Source: Alteromonadaceae bacterium (GTDB taxonomy: Bacteria > Pseudomonadota > Gammaproteobacteria > Pseudomonadales > Cellvibrionaceae). From it: 42,461 nt of DNA. Positions 1 to 7,863 of the stretch are shown here, piece by piece (the stretch's first letter is position 1; every line of letters starts with the position of its first letter). The position numbers and the translations under genes are program-made. A model generated the notes under the pieces. It ran no database searches and had not been told where the DNA came from. It saw nothing but the letters and a program-made list of their open reading frames with translations. The stretch is from positions 38,712-81,172 of the forward strand of contig NVXL01000002.1 of the NCBI GenBank assembly GCA_002746115.1. The letters are read 5' to 3'.

Positions 1-1193
1 GCGTTATCTTGTATTGCGCCGTAGATACCGTGTAAATCGTCTGGAATGGTGGTTAAGTAACACGAAGACAATTGTGGTTTGAGCGTGCCCGCATTGAATA
101 GTGTTGGGGTTGAGCTCATATAGTCGAAGGATGAGAGTAGACGGTAAAACTCAATCGCTCGGGCATTTTTATTATGCTCGTGTTGTGCAAGCCCCATAGA
201 GATGCGCATGAAAAACAACTGAGGAAGCTCAATGCGCACGTCATTGCAGTGAATGAAATAACGGTCGTAGAGTGTTTGCAGGCCGAGGTAGGTAAATTGT
301 AAGTCTCGCTCAGGGATAATCGCGTGACCGAGTTCTTCTAGGTCAAACTCAAGTAGATCCTTTGAGATCAAGTCGTTCTCGATGCCTTTTTTGACGTAGG
401 ATTTTAGCGCTTGCGGGTAGTAATCAGACATTTGTGCTTGGGTGGCACTTTCTGCGACTTCTAGGAAGTTCAATGCTTCTGCGCGGAGCTTGTCGAGTAA
501 CAATCGTGCAGTGGCGAAGCTGTAGTTGGGTTCTTTTTCTACGAGTGTGCGGGCAGCCATTACTAGAGCAGTGTTCACATCATCTAAGCTGACACCATCA
601 TAAAGATTACGCATGGCTTCGTTTAAAATAGCCTCTGCTTCTACATCATCAAGCCCTGCGCAAGCTTCAGATACAACAGCTTTCAAGCGGACGCTGTCGA
701 GTGGGGCAAATTGGTTTTCACCGATAGCCACTTTGATTTCAGGAAATTCAATGTTTAGGTTGAGAGCGCTGGTGCTGTCGTCGCGGAGTTTTGCGCGTTC
801 GCTACGGTAAATAACGTAATCACGTGCGACTTTATGTTCGCCGGCGCGCATGAGGGTTAATTCGACTTGATCTTGGATTTCTTCAATGTGAATGGTGCCA
901 CCTGAAGGCATGCGTCTTTTGTAGGTCGCATTAATCTGGGCGGTGAGGTTTGCAACTAACTCATGAATACGGCTAGAGGCGGCGGCGGTATCGCCTTCGA
1001 CAGCTAGAAATGCTTTGGTCATTGCAACAGCAATTTTATCGTTGTCGTAAGGCAAGACTTTACCGTTGCGTTTTATAACTCTGATTTGACCTGGTGCCAT
1101 GGCGGACAAGTCTGATGAGTTATTCGATACCTCTGGGGTATAGGTGCTTTGCGTGGTTGAGTCTTTAACAGAGCTGCCTTGGGTTGTGTGCAT
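1..1193 (-). CDS. nrdA: Ribonucleoside-diphosphate reductase alpha subunit, N-terminal part (partial)
   Basis: Catalytic subunit of aerobic class Ia ribonucleotide reductase, which reduces ribonucleoside diphosphates for DNA synthesis together with NrdB. About 397 codons are visible; the 3' end lies beyond the left edge. After a Ser/Thr-rich leader of about 35 residues comes an ATP-cone (allosteric) region beginning IRVIKRNGKVLPYD. It is followed by the all-alpha N-terminal RNR domain with LYDGVSLDDVNTALVMAA and then the start of the barrel with SSTPTLFNAGT and QLSSCYL, where the Cys is the expected redox cysteine. The ATG at 1191-1193 is the first good start, although its ribosome-binding site is weak. 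The long upstream region carries NrdR-like and DnaA-like sites, as expected for nrdAB. An nrdB gene would be expected just outside the window. Confidence 0.93.
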   Translation of the reverse strand, partial: MHTTQGSSVKDSTTQSTYTPEVSNNSSDLSAMAPGQIRVIKRNGKVLPYDNDKIAVAMTKAFLAVEGDTAAASSRIHELVANLTAQINATYKRRMPSGGTIHIEEIQDQVELTLMRAGEHKVARDYVIYRSERAKLRDDSTSALNLNIEFPEIKVAIGENQFAPLDSVRLKAVVSEACAGLDDVEAEAILNEAMRNLYDGVSLDDVNTALVMAARTLVEKEPNYSFATARLLLDKLRAEALNFLEVAESATQAQMSDYYPQALKSYVKKGIENDLISKDLLEFDLEELGHAIIPERDLQFTYLGLQTLYDRYFIHCNDVRIELPQLFFMRISMGLAQHEHNKNARAIEFYRLLSSFDYMSSTPTLFNAGTLKPQLSSCYLTTIPDDLHGIYGAIQDN

Positions 1194-1320
1194 AAATTTC
1201 GGCTCGTAGTGCTGGGGCTGATGTAAGTTAGTGTTGTTATTCGAGTTTGAAAATCGACTTTTTCAAGGATCAGAAGCGAGTAATAGTCGTCTAATCGTAA
1301 TGCTGTCTTATCGACGTATA

Positions 1321-1367
1321 ACACTACATGTTGGGGTTGCTGTGATTTCGGATACAAGATAATGCGG
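1321..1367 (-). promoter_or_regulatory. Tandem NrdR-box-like pair upstream of nrdA
   Basis: Two 16-bp sites resemble the NrdR consensus acaCwAtATaTwGtgt. Site 1 (1321-1336) matches 12 of 16 positions and site 2 (1352-1367) 11 of 16. Both keep most of the invariant core. Their starts are exactly 31 bp apart, the helical phasing known for cooperative NrdR binding. They lie about 130-175 bp upstream of the nrdA start. The matching was done by eye, so this is a prediction of ATP/dATP-dependent repression, not proof. Confidence 0.6.
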
Positions 1368-1406
1368 TTTTGCTCAAAAATCAAGTTGATGAATTTAGTG
1401 GTTGGC

Positions 1407-1427
1407 TGTGGATAAATTGTGAGTAAA
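1407..1427. promoter_or_regulatory. Two DnaA boxes upstream of nrdA
   Basis: Positions 1407-1415 read TGTGGATAA, a perfect DnaA box (TTATCCACA on the other strand). Positions 1419-1427 read TGTGAGTAA, one mismatch away and in the same orientation 12 bp on. E. coli nrdAB is known to be controlled by DnaA through boxes in its promoter, so their position upstream of the NrdR-like pair fits cell-cycle control of nrdA. Confidence 0.55.
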
Positions 1428-1717
1428 TAGCGGTGTTTGTGAATACTAACCTTGAAGCCTAGAGATGGGGGCTATTGTGCTTTGTTATGAGGTGTGTTTG
1501 TTGAGCTAGACTTTTTTAGTCTTTCAATGGCTTATTTTTATTTCTAATTTGATGTTACGTTTAATTTGTTATGTTTGTGAGTTGTATTCAAAATTCGATG
1601 ATTTTGAGGTCGGCATTAATGTGTTTCGTAGGCGTATGCGACAAGTGCATGACACGTGATCGTATTTTGATCGTATGGCGCGTATTGTGTTGTTGATTAG
1701 AGGGGGGCTGTCGCGAA

Positions 1718-1756
1718 GGTAAATAGCGCGACAAAGATTGGTCGGCGCTATTTACC
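1718..1756 (-). terminator. Long hairpin after argF
   Basis: Perfect 12-bp inverted repeat GGTAAATAGCGC (1718-1729) / GCGCTATTTACC (1745-1756). The stem can extend inward by three pairs past one bulged base. It starts about 30 bases after the argF stop, so it is probably the 3' end structure of the argDF transcript. There is no U-run, so Rho-independent termination is not certain. Confidence 0.45.
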
Positions 1757-1787
1757 TATTACTTATGAGTACTTACGAGGGTGGGGG

Positions 1788-2702
1788 TTATTGCGATGCG
1801 TTTTTAAGAAAAACTAATAGCGCCTTTTGCGCATGTAGTCGGTTCTCGGCTTCATCCCAAACAGTGGAGTAGCGTTCGTCTTCCATTAGTTCAGCGCTGA
1901 CCTCTTCCCCTCGGTGAGCGGGTAGGCAATGCATAAACAAGGCGTCATTGTGTGCGTGGCTCATTAGTTCATGGTTAACTTGATAGCCTTGGAATTGCGC
2001 GACACGAGCGCGTTGTTCATCTTCCTGTCCCATGCTAGCCCAAACATCCGTCGCTACCCAGTCGGCATCTTTCACGGCTTGTACGGGATCGTTAAAGACT
2101 TCAACCCGGTCTTTATTCGCCTCAACAATGCTTTGGTTTGGTTCGAAACCCTTTGGGCAGGCAATCTTTAGTTCGAAATCCCATTGCCGGGCTGCATTGA
2201 TGTAGGAATGGCACATATTGTTGCCATCGCCAATCCACGCCACTTTTTTACCTTGTGGGCTGCCGCGCTTTTCGGTGTAGGTTTGGATATCTGCGAGCAG
2301 CTGGCAAGGGTGATAATCATCCGTTAATGCATTGATCACCGGAACCTTTGAATATTTAGCAAACAGCTCGATATCTTTATGCTGGAAAGTCCGAATCATA
2401 ATGCAGTCGGTCATGCTTGAGAGTACGCGCGAAGAGTCCTCAATAGGCTCGCCGCGCCCAAGTTGAGTATCTCGAGGAGATAAGAATATGGCACTGCCGC
2501 CAAGTTGTTTCATCCCCGCCTCAAAGGAGACGCGGGTTCGAGTTGAGGATTTCTCGAAAATCATACCGAGCACGTTGTTTTTTAGTGGCTCGTGTATTGT
2601 GCCAGCCTTGTGCAAGCGCTTTAGCTCGATAGCGTCGATGATCAGCTGGTTGAGCTCGCTCGGAGTCAGATCTAGGAGCGTTAAAAAATGTCGAATGGCC
2701 AT
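1788..2702 (-). CDS. argF: Ornithine carbamoyltransferase
   Basis: Cytoplasmic enzyme of arginine synthesis that transfers the carbamoyl group from carbamoyl phosphate to ornithine, giving citrulline. At 304 aa it has the usual length. The carbamoyl-phosphate motif [13 protein letters not shown] is near residues 49-61, HPCQLLAD is in the middle, the ornithine-side DATDVW-like segment reads [11 protein letters not shown], and [10 protein letters not shown] is near residue 259. It begins with ATG and lies 23 bp after argD, so the two form an argD-argF operon. The next pathway step, argG, lies about 6.4 kb away on the other strand. The 3' side ends in a strong hairpin. Confidence 0.96.
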   Translation of the reverse strand: MAIRHFLTLLDLTPSELNQLIIDAIELKRLHKAGTIHEPLKNNVLGMIFEKSSTRTRVSFEAGMKQLGGSAIFLSPRDTQLGRGEPIEDSSRVLSSMTDCIMIRTFQHKDIELFAKYSKVPVINALTDDYHPCQLLADIQTYTEKRGSPQGKKVAWIGDGNNMCHSYINAARQWDFELKIACPKGFEPNQSIVEANKDRVEVFNDPVQAVKDADWVATDVWASMGQEDEQRARVAQFQGYQVNHELMSHAHNDALFMHCLPAHRGEEVSAELMEDERYSTVWDEAENRLHAQKALLVFLKNASQ

Positions 2703-2725
2703 AGGGTATCCAGTCTTACGATAAA

Positions 2726-3898
2726 TTAGTTGGCGTAGAATTCATGAATGATGTCAACAGTCGTAGCGACAATTTCGCTCGCTTGTGCTTTGTTGATAAT
2801 TAGCGGTGGCAGTAAACGAATCGTATTGGCGTTGGCTACGTTAATGAGTAAGCCTTTCGCTTTGGCGCTTTCGACTAGGGATTTACATTCTCGGTCTAAC
2901 TCAATACCGATCATCATGCCTTTACCACGTACGTCAACTACATGGTCTGAAGTGGATAACTGTTCTTTGAACTGCTCAAGTATAAAGCTTCCCATCGAGG
3001 CTGCGTTTTCTATGACGTCTGTTTCTGTGAGTTCTTTTACGACTGCAAGTGCTGCGTTGGCGGCGAGTGGGTTACCGCCAAAGGTGGAGCCGTGATTGCC
3101 GGGTTGTAGAACTTCGCTGGCCGCACCCTGAGCCAGGCATGCGCCAATAGGCACGCCATTGCCAAGACCTTTTGCGGTGGTGACGACGTCTGGTAAAATA
3201 CCATTATGCTGATATGCAAAGTACTTTCCGGTTCGGCCGTTGCCGGTTTGGATTTCATCGAGGATCAATAGCCAGTTGCGCTGGTCGCAGAGTTTGCGCA
3301 AATCGTTCAAATATTCAGCATAAGGGATATTAACGCCACCTTCACCTTGAATCGGTTCAACCATAACGGCGACAACATTCTCGTCGGTAATTGCTTGGAT
3401 GGCTGCAATGTCACCATACTCGACGTGAGCGAAGCCTTCCAGTAGGGGTTCAAAACCTGCTTGAATGGCGGTGTTGCCAGTCGCTGAAAGCGTTGCGATG
3501 GTGCGGCCATGGAAGCTGTTTTTGGTGGCGATGACCGTTGGCGTTTCAATGCCTTGAGCGTTGCCATACTTCCGCGCAATTTTTAATGCGGCCTCGTTGG
3601 CTTCAGCGCCAGAGTTACTGAAAAACACTTTGCTCATGCCCGATACGTTAATCAAGGCCTCGCCTAATTGTTGCTGAGGCTCAATAAGGTATAGGTTAGA
3701 GCAGTGTATAAGTGTTTCAGCTTGATATTGTATAGCTTTCGTGACAGCGGGGTGGCAATGGCCTAGGCCGCAGACAGCAATACCGGATATTGCGTCAAGG
3801 TAGCGGTTACCTAAATCATCCCAAACATAAGGGCCTTCGCCTTTTACGAGTTTGGTTGAGCGTGATCCGTAGGTGTTCATAAGCGCTGATGTCGACAT
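2726..3898 (-). CDS. argD: Acetylornithine/succinyldiaminopimelate aminotransferase
   Basis: PLP-dependent class III aminotransferase of 390 aa that converts N-acetylglutamate semialdehyde to N-acetylornithine; in many bacteria it also serves lysine synthesis. Visible landmarks are the N-terminal [15 protein letters not shown], the cofactor segment [13 protein letters not shown], the Asp-containing [14 protein letters not shown], and the Schiff-base lysine in [14 protein letters not shown]. The ATG at 3898 is used; an internal ATG six codons on (MNTYGS) is also plausible, since many ArgD proteins begin MNTY. It is the first gene of argD-argF. An inverted repeat 45-105 bp upstream may be its operator. 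Confidence 0.94.
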   Translation of the reverse strand: MSTSALMNTYGSRSTKLVKGEGPYVWDDLGNRYLDAISGIAVCGLGHCHPAVTKAIQYQAETLIHCSNLYLIEPQQQLGEALINVSGMSKVFFSNSGAEANEAALKIARKYGNAQGIETPTVIATKNSFHGRTIATLSATGNTAIQAGFEPLLEGFAHVEYGDIAAIQAITDENVVAVMVEPIQGEGGVNIPYAEYLNDLRKLCDQRNWLLILDEIQTGNGRTGKYFAYQHNGILPDVVTTAKGLGNGVPIGACLAQGAASEVLQPGNHGSTFGGNPLAANAALAVVKELTETDVIENAASMGSFILEQFKEQLSTSDHVVDVRGKGMMIGIELDRECKSLVESAKAKGLLINVANANTIRLLPPLIINKAQASEIVATTVDIIHEFYAN

Positions 3899-4289
3899 TT
3901 GCTAGTCTCTAAAAGTAAAACGGGCAGCGAAGGCTACCTGTGTAAATACCTATTTTATAAACAATTTATGGTTTTGTAAAAGTCGTAATGTAGGTATTTA
4001 CTAGGTAAAACGTACTATTTTGGTGTATTTGGGTCGTTAAAATGCTTAATCCGGCTGCGAATGCGTTTATGATTCGTGTTTTTGTGGGTACAATAGTGGC
4101 TATACCTGAGTAAAAAGCTTGGTTTTATTGTTCGCTTATAAGCCCTTAGAGCGCCGTAGTTGGTGTGTTTAAGGCTTGTCTTGTTTGTTCGCCGGGCTGG
4201 GTTTGCTTTATTCAGTGGGTTTTGAGTTCAATCGCAGAGATGCTCAGAGTGTTTGTTGAAATTTTATTTTAAGTTGAGGTCAAATTAGC
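3899..4289. other. Divergent intergenic region between argD and grxD
   Basis: About 390 bases separate the divergent starts of argD and grxD. It must hold both promoters. The only clear structure is the inverted repeat at 3942-4001. I found no convincing ArgR box and no small gene. The grxD ribosome-binding site (GAGGT) lies at its right edge. Confidence 0.5.
3942..4001. repeat. Separated 11-bp perfect inverted repeat upstream of argD
   Basis: GTAAATACCTA (3942-3952) and TAGGTATTTAC (3991-4001) are exact inverted copies with 38 bases between. The AT-rich spacer could contain the argD promoter. The arrangement looks like two half-sites or two operators for one regulator. It does not match the E. 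coli ARG-box consensus well, so the regulator is unknown. Confidence 0.5.
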
Positions 4290-4619
4290 ATGGATATCAT
4301 AGATACCATTAAGAAACAAATCGAAGAAAATACCATTATTCTCTTCATGAAAGGTTCACCTAACGCACCACAGTGTGGTTTCTCACAAAAAACAAGCCAG
4401 GCGATTATGGCTTGTGGGCAACGATTTGCTTATGTGGATGTGCTTACTAACCCTGAGATTCGTGAGAATTTGCCGAAATATGCTAACTGGCCGACATTTC
4501 CACAGTTGTGGATTAGCGGTGAGCTAGTTGGTGGTTGTGATATCGTGACTGAAATGCATGATAATGGTGAGTTAAAGACCGCTATTGACGCCGCTACGAG
4601 TGAATCTACCGACAGTTAA
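4290..4619 (+). CDS. grxD: Monothiol glutaredoxin, Grx4 (CGFS) type
   Basis: A 109-aa CGFS glutaredoxin that binds and transfers a [2Fe-2S] cluster with glutathione, and interacts with BolA-type proteins, rather than acting as a general disulfide reductase. The signature KGSPNAPQCGFSQK puts the active Cys at residue 29. The second glutathione site is WPTFPQLWISGELVGGCDI. The ATG has a good upstream GAGGT. Downstream within 3 kb lie bfd and a peroxiredoxin, so this stretch is rich in iron and redox functions, although the genes are not one operon. Confidence 0.95.
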   Translation: MDIIDTIKKQIEENTIILFMKGSPNAPQCGFSQKTSQAIMACGQRFAYVDVLTNPEIRENLPKYANWPTFPQLWISGELVGGCDIVTEMHDNGELKTAIDAATSESTDS

Positions 4620-4801
4620 GTACTTCATTGCAAAAGTTCAGCGGTTTGGTGCTAAAAGGGCTATGTTTTAAATGGAATGTTCCTAAAAGCTTATTTAAAA
4701 TGTAGGCATTTTTTGCATGGCTCCTTTATTCCTGTGTAGAGTTGCTACGTAGATATACGTCGCTATAATATTGGGGCAATAAACCATCGGGTTAACGGTG
4801 A

Positions 4802-5950
4802 ATGCTTAAAGCAATCCCTGGCTATAAAATCATTAGAACGCTTGGTAAGGGGGGCATGGCAACAGTCTACCTTGCCGAGCAAGAGATCTTTGGGCGTCAA
4901 GTCGCGCTCAAAGTGATGTCGAGTGCCTTATCTGAAGATCCTCTGTTTGGTAAGCGCTTCATGCGCGAAGCTAAAATCGTTAGTCAATTGGTACACCCTA
5001 ATATTGTCACTGTGCACGATGTAGGTATGCATGAAGGTGCTTTTTATCTCTCTATGGAGTACATCAATGGGCGGGACTTAAAGCAGGTGCGTTCGGCCTT
5101 GTCCTTGAAGGAGCGGGTGCAGGTGATACGCGATACCGCTAAGGCCTTGGAGTATACGGGCAGTAAAGGCTATGTGCACCGGGATATCAAGCCTGAGAAC
5201 ATTATGCTGCATAGTACCGATGGACGAGCAGTGTTAATGGACTTCGGTATCGCTAAGGCGGCTGAGAGTGACATGGCGATGACGCAAACGGGCACAGCAA
5301 TCGGTACGCCTCATTATATGAGCCCTGAGCAGGCGAAAGGCTTGTCAGTGGATGGTCGCTCAGATCTTTATAGTTTGGGTGTGGTCTTTTTTCAGTTGCT
5401 TTGCGGGCGAGTCCCTTTTGATGCTGAATCGGCTGTAGCGATTGGCATCAAGCATATCACTGAAGAGGTGCCGTTACTGCCTTTGGCAATGGAAGGTTTT
5501 CAGCCGATAATTGATATTATGCTTGCGAAAAACCCGGGCGATCGTTATCAATCTGCGAGTGAGTTAATTTATGAATTGGCTGGTTTGGATATGGATACAC
5601 TGGCGCATGTGTATTCTCTTGCCAATAATGATGAGGCGATGCCTTGTGAGGCTGTCGCGGATAACCCTACCGTTAGCTCTGGCTATTCTCAGATTCGATC
5701 AACTCAGCGTATGAGTGGTGTTAGTACTCCCACTGAAGCTTACACCGTCTTTTATGACGATGAGAGTGGCGCTAATAAACGTCGCTTTTCATGGTTTTTT
5801 ATCTTGTTGGTGTTGGGGGTGGGTGCTGGCGTCGTGCTTTATTTTCAGAGACCTGAGCTGGTAGTGCCTTTGGTGGTTAAGGCTAAGGTGTTGTTCTTTG
5901 AATTGTTTGAGCGCTACAAAGCGTTTATTGGTGAGTTGAGTTTTGGGTGA
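4802..5950 (+). CDS. Membrane-anchored Hanks-type Ser/Thr protein kinase
   Basis: A 382-aa protein with a full bacterial eukaryote-like kinase domain (about residues 8-270). It has the P-loop GKGGMATVY at 15-23, the ATP-anchoring Lys37 in VALK, the catalytic loop HRDIKPEN from 126, DFG at 147-149, and GTPHYMSPEQ at the activation segment. All key residues are present, so it should be active. A linker rich in Ser/Thr follows, then one membrane helix at about 330-347 and a short tail of about 35 residues. There are no PASTA or other sensor repeats outside the membrane. No PP2C phosphatase or FHA gene is adjacent. Its substrate is unknown. Confidence 0.9.
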   Translation: MLKAIPGYKIIRTLGKGGMATVYLAEQEIFGRQVALKVMSSALSEDPLFGKRFMREAKIVSQLVHPNIVTVHDVGMHEGAFYLSMEYINGRDLKQVRSALSLKERVQVIRDTAKALEYTGSKGYVHRDIKPENIMLHSTDGRAVLMDFGIAKAAESDMAMTQTGTAIGTPHYMSPEQAKGLSVDGRSDLYSLGVVFFQLLCGRVPFDAESAVAIGIKHITEEVPLLPLAMEGFQPIIDIMLAKNPGDRYQSASELIYELAGLDMDTLAHVYSLANNDEAMPCEAVADNPTVSSGYSQIRSTQRMSGVSTPTEAYTVFYDDESGANKRRFSWFFILLVLGVGAGVVLYFQRPELVVPLVVKAKVLFFELFERYKAFIGELSFG

Positions 5951-6046
5951 GCATGGGTTGGCTTGTTCTAGGTGGGTCGCGGGGTTACTTGGTGTCGACT
6001 GCTTGATATGAGTTGGGGCAGTGCTTATTTAATAGTTTATAGTAGT

Positions 6047-6274
6047 TTAGTAGGCTGGATTCAATCCAAAATCCATATATTGGACGCCAGTTGCACACGC
6101 GTTATTTTGACTCTTTAGTGCATGCTTGACGATACTTTTAGCTTCCTTGGTACAGCGCCCGCATTTTGTGCCGACACCTAGTGTGTTTTTAACCGCACGG
6201 AAGCTGCTTGCGCCATCTTCTACAGCGCTTAATATTTGGGTGTCGGTTATGCCGCGACATACGCAAATGTACAT
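6047..6274 (-). CDS. bfd: Bacterioferritin-associated ferredoxin
   Basis: A small [2Fe-2S] protein (75 aa) that reduces ferric iron in bacterioferritin so it can be released. The four ligands are arranged as in Bfd: C4 and C6 (MYICVCRGITD), then C38 and C41 (GTKCGRCTKEA). The reading frame stays open 20 codons upstream, but the ATG at 6274 gives the canonical N terminus and has an AAAGAG-type site just before it. A Fur-box-like palindrome lies 45-60 bp upstream, which fits expression under iron starvation. The C-terminal tail beyond residue 55 is slightly longer than in E. coli. No bfr gene lies in the window. Confidence 0.92.
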   Translation of the reverse strand: MYICVCRGITDTQILSAVEDGASSFRAVKNTLGVGTKCGRCTKEAKSIVKHALKSQNNACATGVQYMDFGLNPAY

Positions 6275-6318
6275 GACTTTTCTCTTTTCCTGTGTGCCTG
6301 CCATAAATTTAGCGTAAA

Positions 6319-6333
6319 TGAGAATGGTTGTCA
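6319..6333 (-). promoter_or_regulatory. Fur-box-like operator of bfd
   Basis: TGAGAATGGTTGTCA matches the 7-1-7 Fur consensus TGATAATNATTATCA at all but three of the 14 specified positions and keeps the outer TGA/TCA. It sits where the bfd promoter should be, so iron-dependent repression is likely. This was judged by eye. Confidence 0.6.
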
Positions 6334-6519
6334 ATAGTGTTTGGGTTTTAGTCTTATCTGTTATAGATTGTCGTTAGAGACTCCTCCTTTAAAGAAAATT
6401 TATGACGGTAATATAGAAATTTAATGGGTAAGGTGATGGTGGGTGTGTATCATTGTGGGCTTAATGGACGGAGCTATCCGTTTCTAATGTAAAACCATTC
6501 AGTTAATAGGGGAAATATT

Positions 6520-7122
6520 ATGGGTGTATTAGTTGGTAAGTCTGCGCCAGATTTTACTGCTCCGGCGGTACTAGGTAGTGGTGAAATTGTCGATGCATTC
6601 AATTTTGCTGAAGCGACAAAAGGTAAGAAAGCGGTTGTTTTCTTTTACCCTCTCGACTTCACTTTCGTTTGTCCTTCCGAGCTATTGGCTTTTGACCATC
6701 GTATGGCTGAGTTTGAAAAGCGTGGGGTTGAAGTGATTGGTGTTTCAATCGATTCTCATTTCTCGCACAATGCATGGCGTAACATGGCTATCAATGATGG
6801 CGGTATTGGCGCTGTAAAATACACTTTAGTCGCTGATATGACACATGCGATTTGCCAAGCGTACGATGTTGAATCCGATATTGGTGTTGCTTTCCGTGGT
6901 TCTTTCTTAATTGACGAAGAAGGCACCGTGCGCCACCAAGTTGTTAATGACTTGCCGCTAGGTCGTAACGTTGATGAAATGTTGCGTATGATCGATGCTT
7001 TGGCTTTCCATCAGGAGCATGGTGAAGTTTGTCCGGCTGGCTGGAAAGAAGGCGATAAAGGCATGGAAGCTTCTCCAGAAGGTGTTGCTGCATACTTATC
7101 CGAGAATGCTGAAGGTCTTTAA
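6520..7122 (+). CDS. Typical 2-Cys peroxiredoxin (AhpC/Prx1 type)
   Basis: Thiol peroxidase of 200 aa that reduces hydrogen peroxide and organic peroxides. The peroxidatic Cys51 lies in FYPLDFTFVCPSE, and the resolving Cys171 in HGEVCPAGW. The sequence has GGIG at 94-97 and a YL pair near the C terminus, resembling the GGLG/YF features of peroxiredoxins that are easily over-oxidised, unlike E. coli AhpC. The ATG at 6520 follows AGGGGAAA. No ahpF reductase is adjacent, so electrons probably come from thioredoxin. It is transcribed away from bfd across a 245-bp divergent region. Confidence 0.94.
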   Translation: MGVLVGKSAPDFTAPAVLGSGEIVDAFNFAEATKGKKAVVFFYPLDFTFVCPSELLAFDHRMAEFEKRGVEVIGVSIDSHFSHNAWRNMAINDGGIGAVKYTLVADMTHAICQAYDVESDIGVAFRGSFLIDEEGTVRHQVVNDLPLGRNVDEMLRMIDALAFHQEHGEVCPAGWKEGDKGMEASPEGVAAYLSENAEGL

Positions 7123-7146
7123 TGGGCCTTAGTTAGATCGGTATTT

Positions 7147-7176
7147 TAGAGCTGCTGGAATTCTCTAGCAGCTCTA
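7147..7176. terminator. Shared hairpin between peroxiredoxin gene and rnt
   Basis: A 13-bp stem with one G-T pair: TAGAGCTGCTGGA (7147-7159), loop ATTC, then its complement (7164-7176). It lies between two convergent genes and includes the rnt stop codon. There is no long T-run on either side, so it may act as a weak bidirectional terminator. Confidence 0.5.
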
Positions 7177-7851
7177 TTCGGATTCAAGCTCCGTAGTCTC
7201 CTCAAGTGGCCATCCGCCAAGTGCTTCCCATTTATTGATGATCATACAAAATAGATCAGCTGTTTTCTGCGCATCATAAATTGCAGAGTGAGCGGATTTG
7301 TTGTCAAACTCAATGCCTGCTATTTGACAGGTTCTCGCTAGCACCGTGTGCCCAAAAGCAAGTCCGGACAAAGTAGCTGTATCAAAACATGAGAATGGGT
7401 GAAATGGATTGCGCTTAAGCTCACAGCGATAAGAAGCCGCGTTTACAAAGTTAAGGTCAAAGTGGGCGTTGTGGCCTACTAAAATCGCTCGGTTGCAGCC
7501 ATTATCCTTGATTGCTCGGCGTATGATCTGAAATGTTTCGCTCATCGCGATGCTCTCAGGTACGCTCTCGCGGTTGTCATCATCAAGGTCGATGCCGGTG
7601 AAGTCCAGGGCAGATTGCTCGACATTAGCGCCTTCAAAAGGGTCGACATTAAAGACAATTTCTTTGTCTCTTTCGATTTTCCCTTCCGGGGTCATCTTGG
7701 TGGTGACAGCGGCAATTTCTAATAACGCATCACTGTTAGCGTTAAAGCCGCCAGTCTCTACGTCCACAATTACAGGTAAAAAACCCCGAAAGCGCAATGC
7801 CATTGGGGATTTGGTTTGGGGTTCACTGCTTGTTTTAGTATCTTGGCTCAC
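7174..7851 (-). CDS. rnt: Ribonuclease T
   Basis: DEDDh-family 3'-5' exoribonuclease (225 aa) that trims the 3' ends of tRNA and other stable RNAs and acts as a dimer. The acidic motifs are visible: DVETGG (Exo I), GHNAHFDLNF (Exo II) and HSAIYDAQKTADLF (Exo III, with the His). The chosen start is GTG at 7851, preceded by AGAGA, 12 bp after the pyrC stop. An alternative ATG at 7803 has no visible ribosome-binding site. pyrC and rnt form an operon, an arrangement common in marine gammaproteobacteria. Confidence 0.94.
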   Translation of the reverse strand: MSQDTKTSSEPQTKSPMALRFRGFLPVIVDVETGGFNANSDALLEIAAVTTKMTPEGKIERDKEIVFNVDPFEGANVEQSALDFTGIDLDDDNRESVPESIAMSETFQIIRRAIKDNGCNRAILVGHNAHFDLNFVNAASYRCELKRNPFHPFSCFDTATLSGLAFGHTVLARTCQIAGIEFDNKSAHSAIYDAQKTADLFCMIINKWEALGGWPLEETTELESE

Positions 7852-7863
7852 GTTTTTTCTCTG

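Larger units (their letters stand above)
1194..1787. other. Long non-coding region between nrdA and argF
   Basis: About 590 bases without a convincing gene. It holds the presumed nrdA promoter region (NrdR-like and DnaA-like sites, listed separately) and, at its right end, a long hairpin next to the argF stop. The ten-base string GTAAATAGCG occurs at 1423-1432 and 1719-1728 and inverted at 1746-1755. The ORF in the opposite frame at 1073-1384 has no recognisable domain and overlaps nrdA. Confidence 0.6.

Noticed and set aside
1073-1384. Minus-strand frame of 103 codons near nrdA
   Set aside because: Overlaps the nrdA N terminus and the NrdR-like sites and shows no domain.
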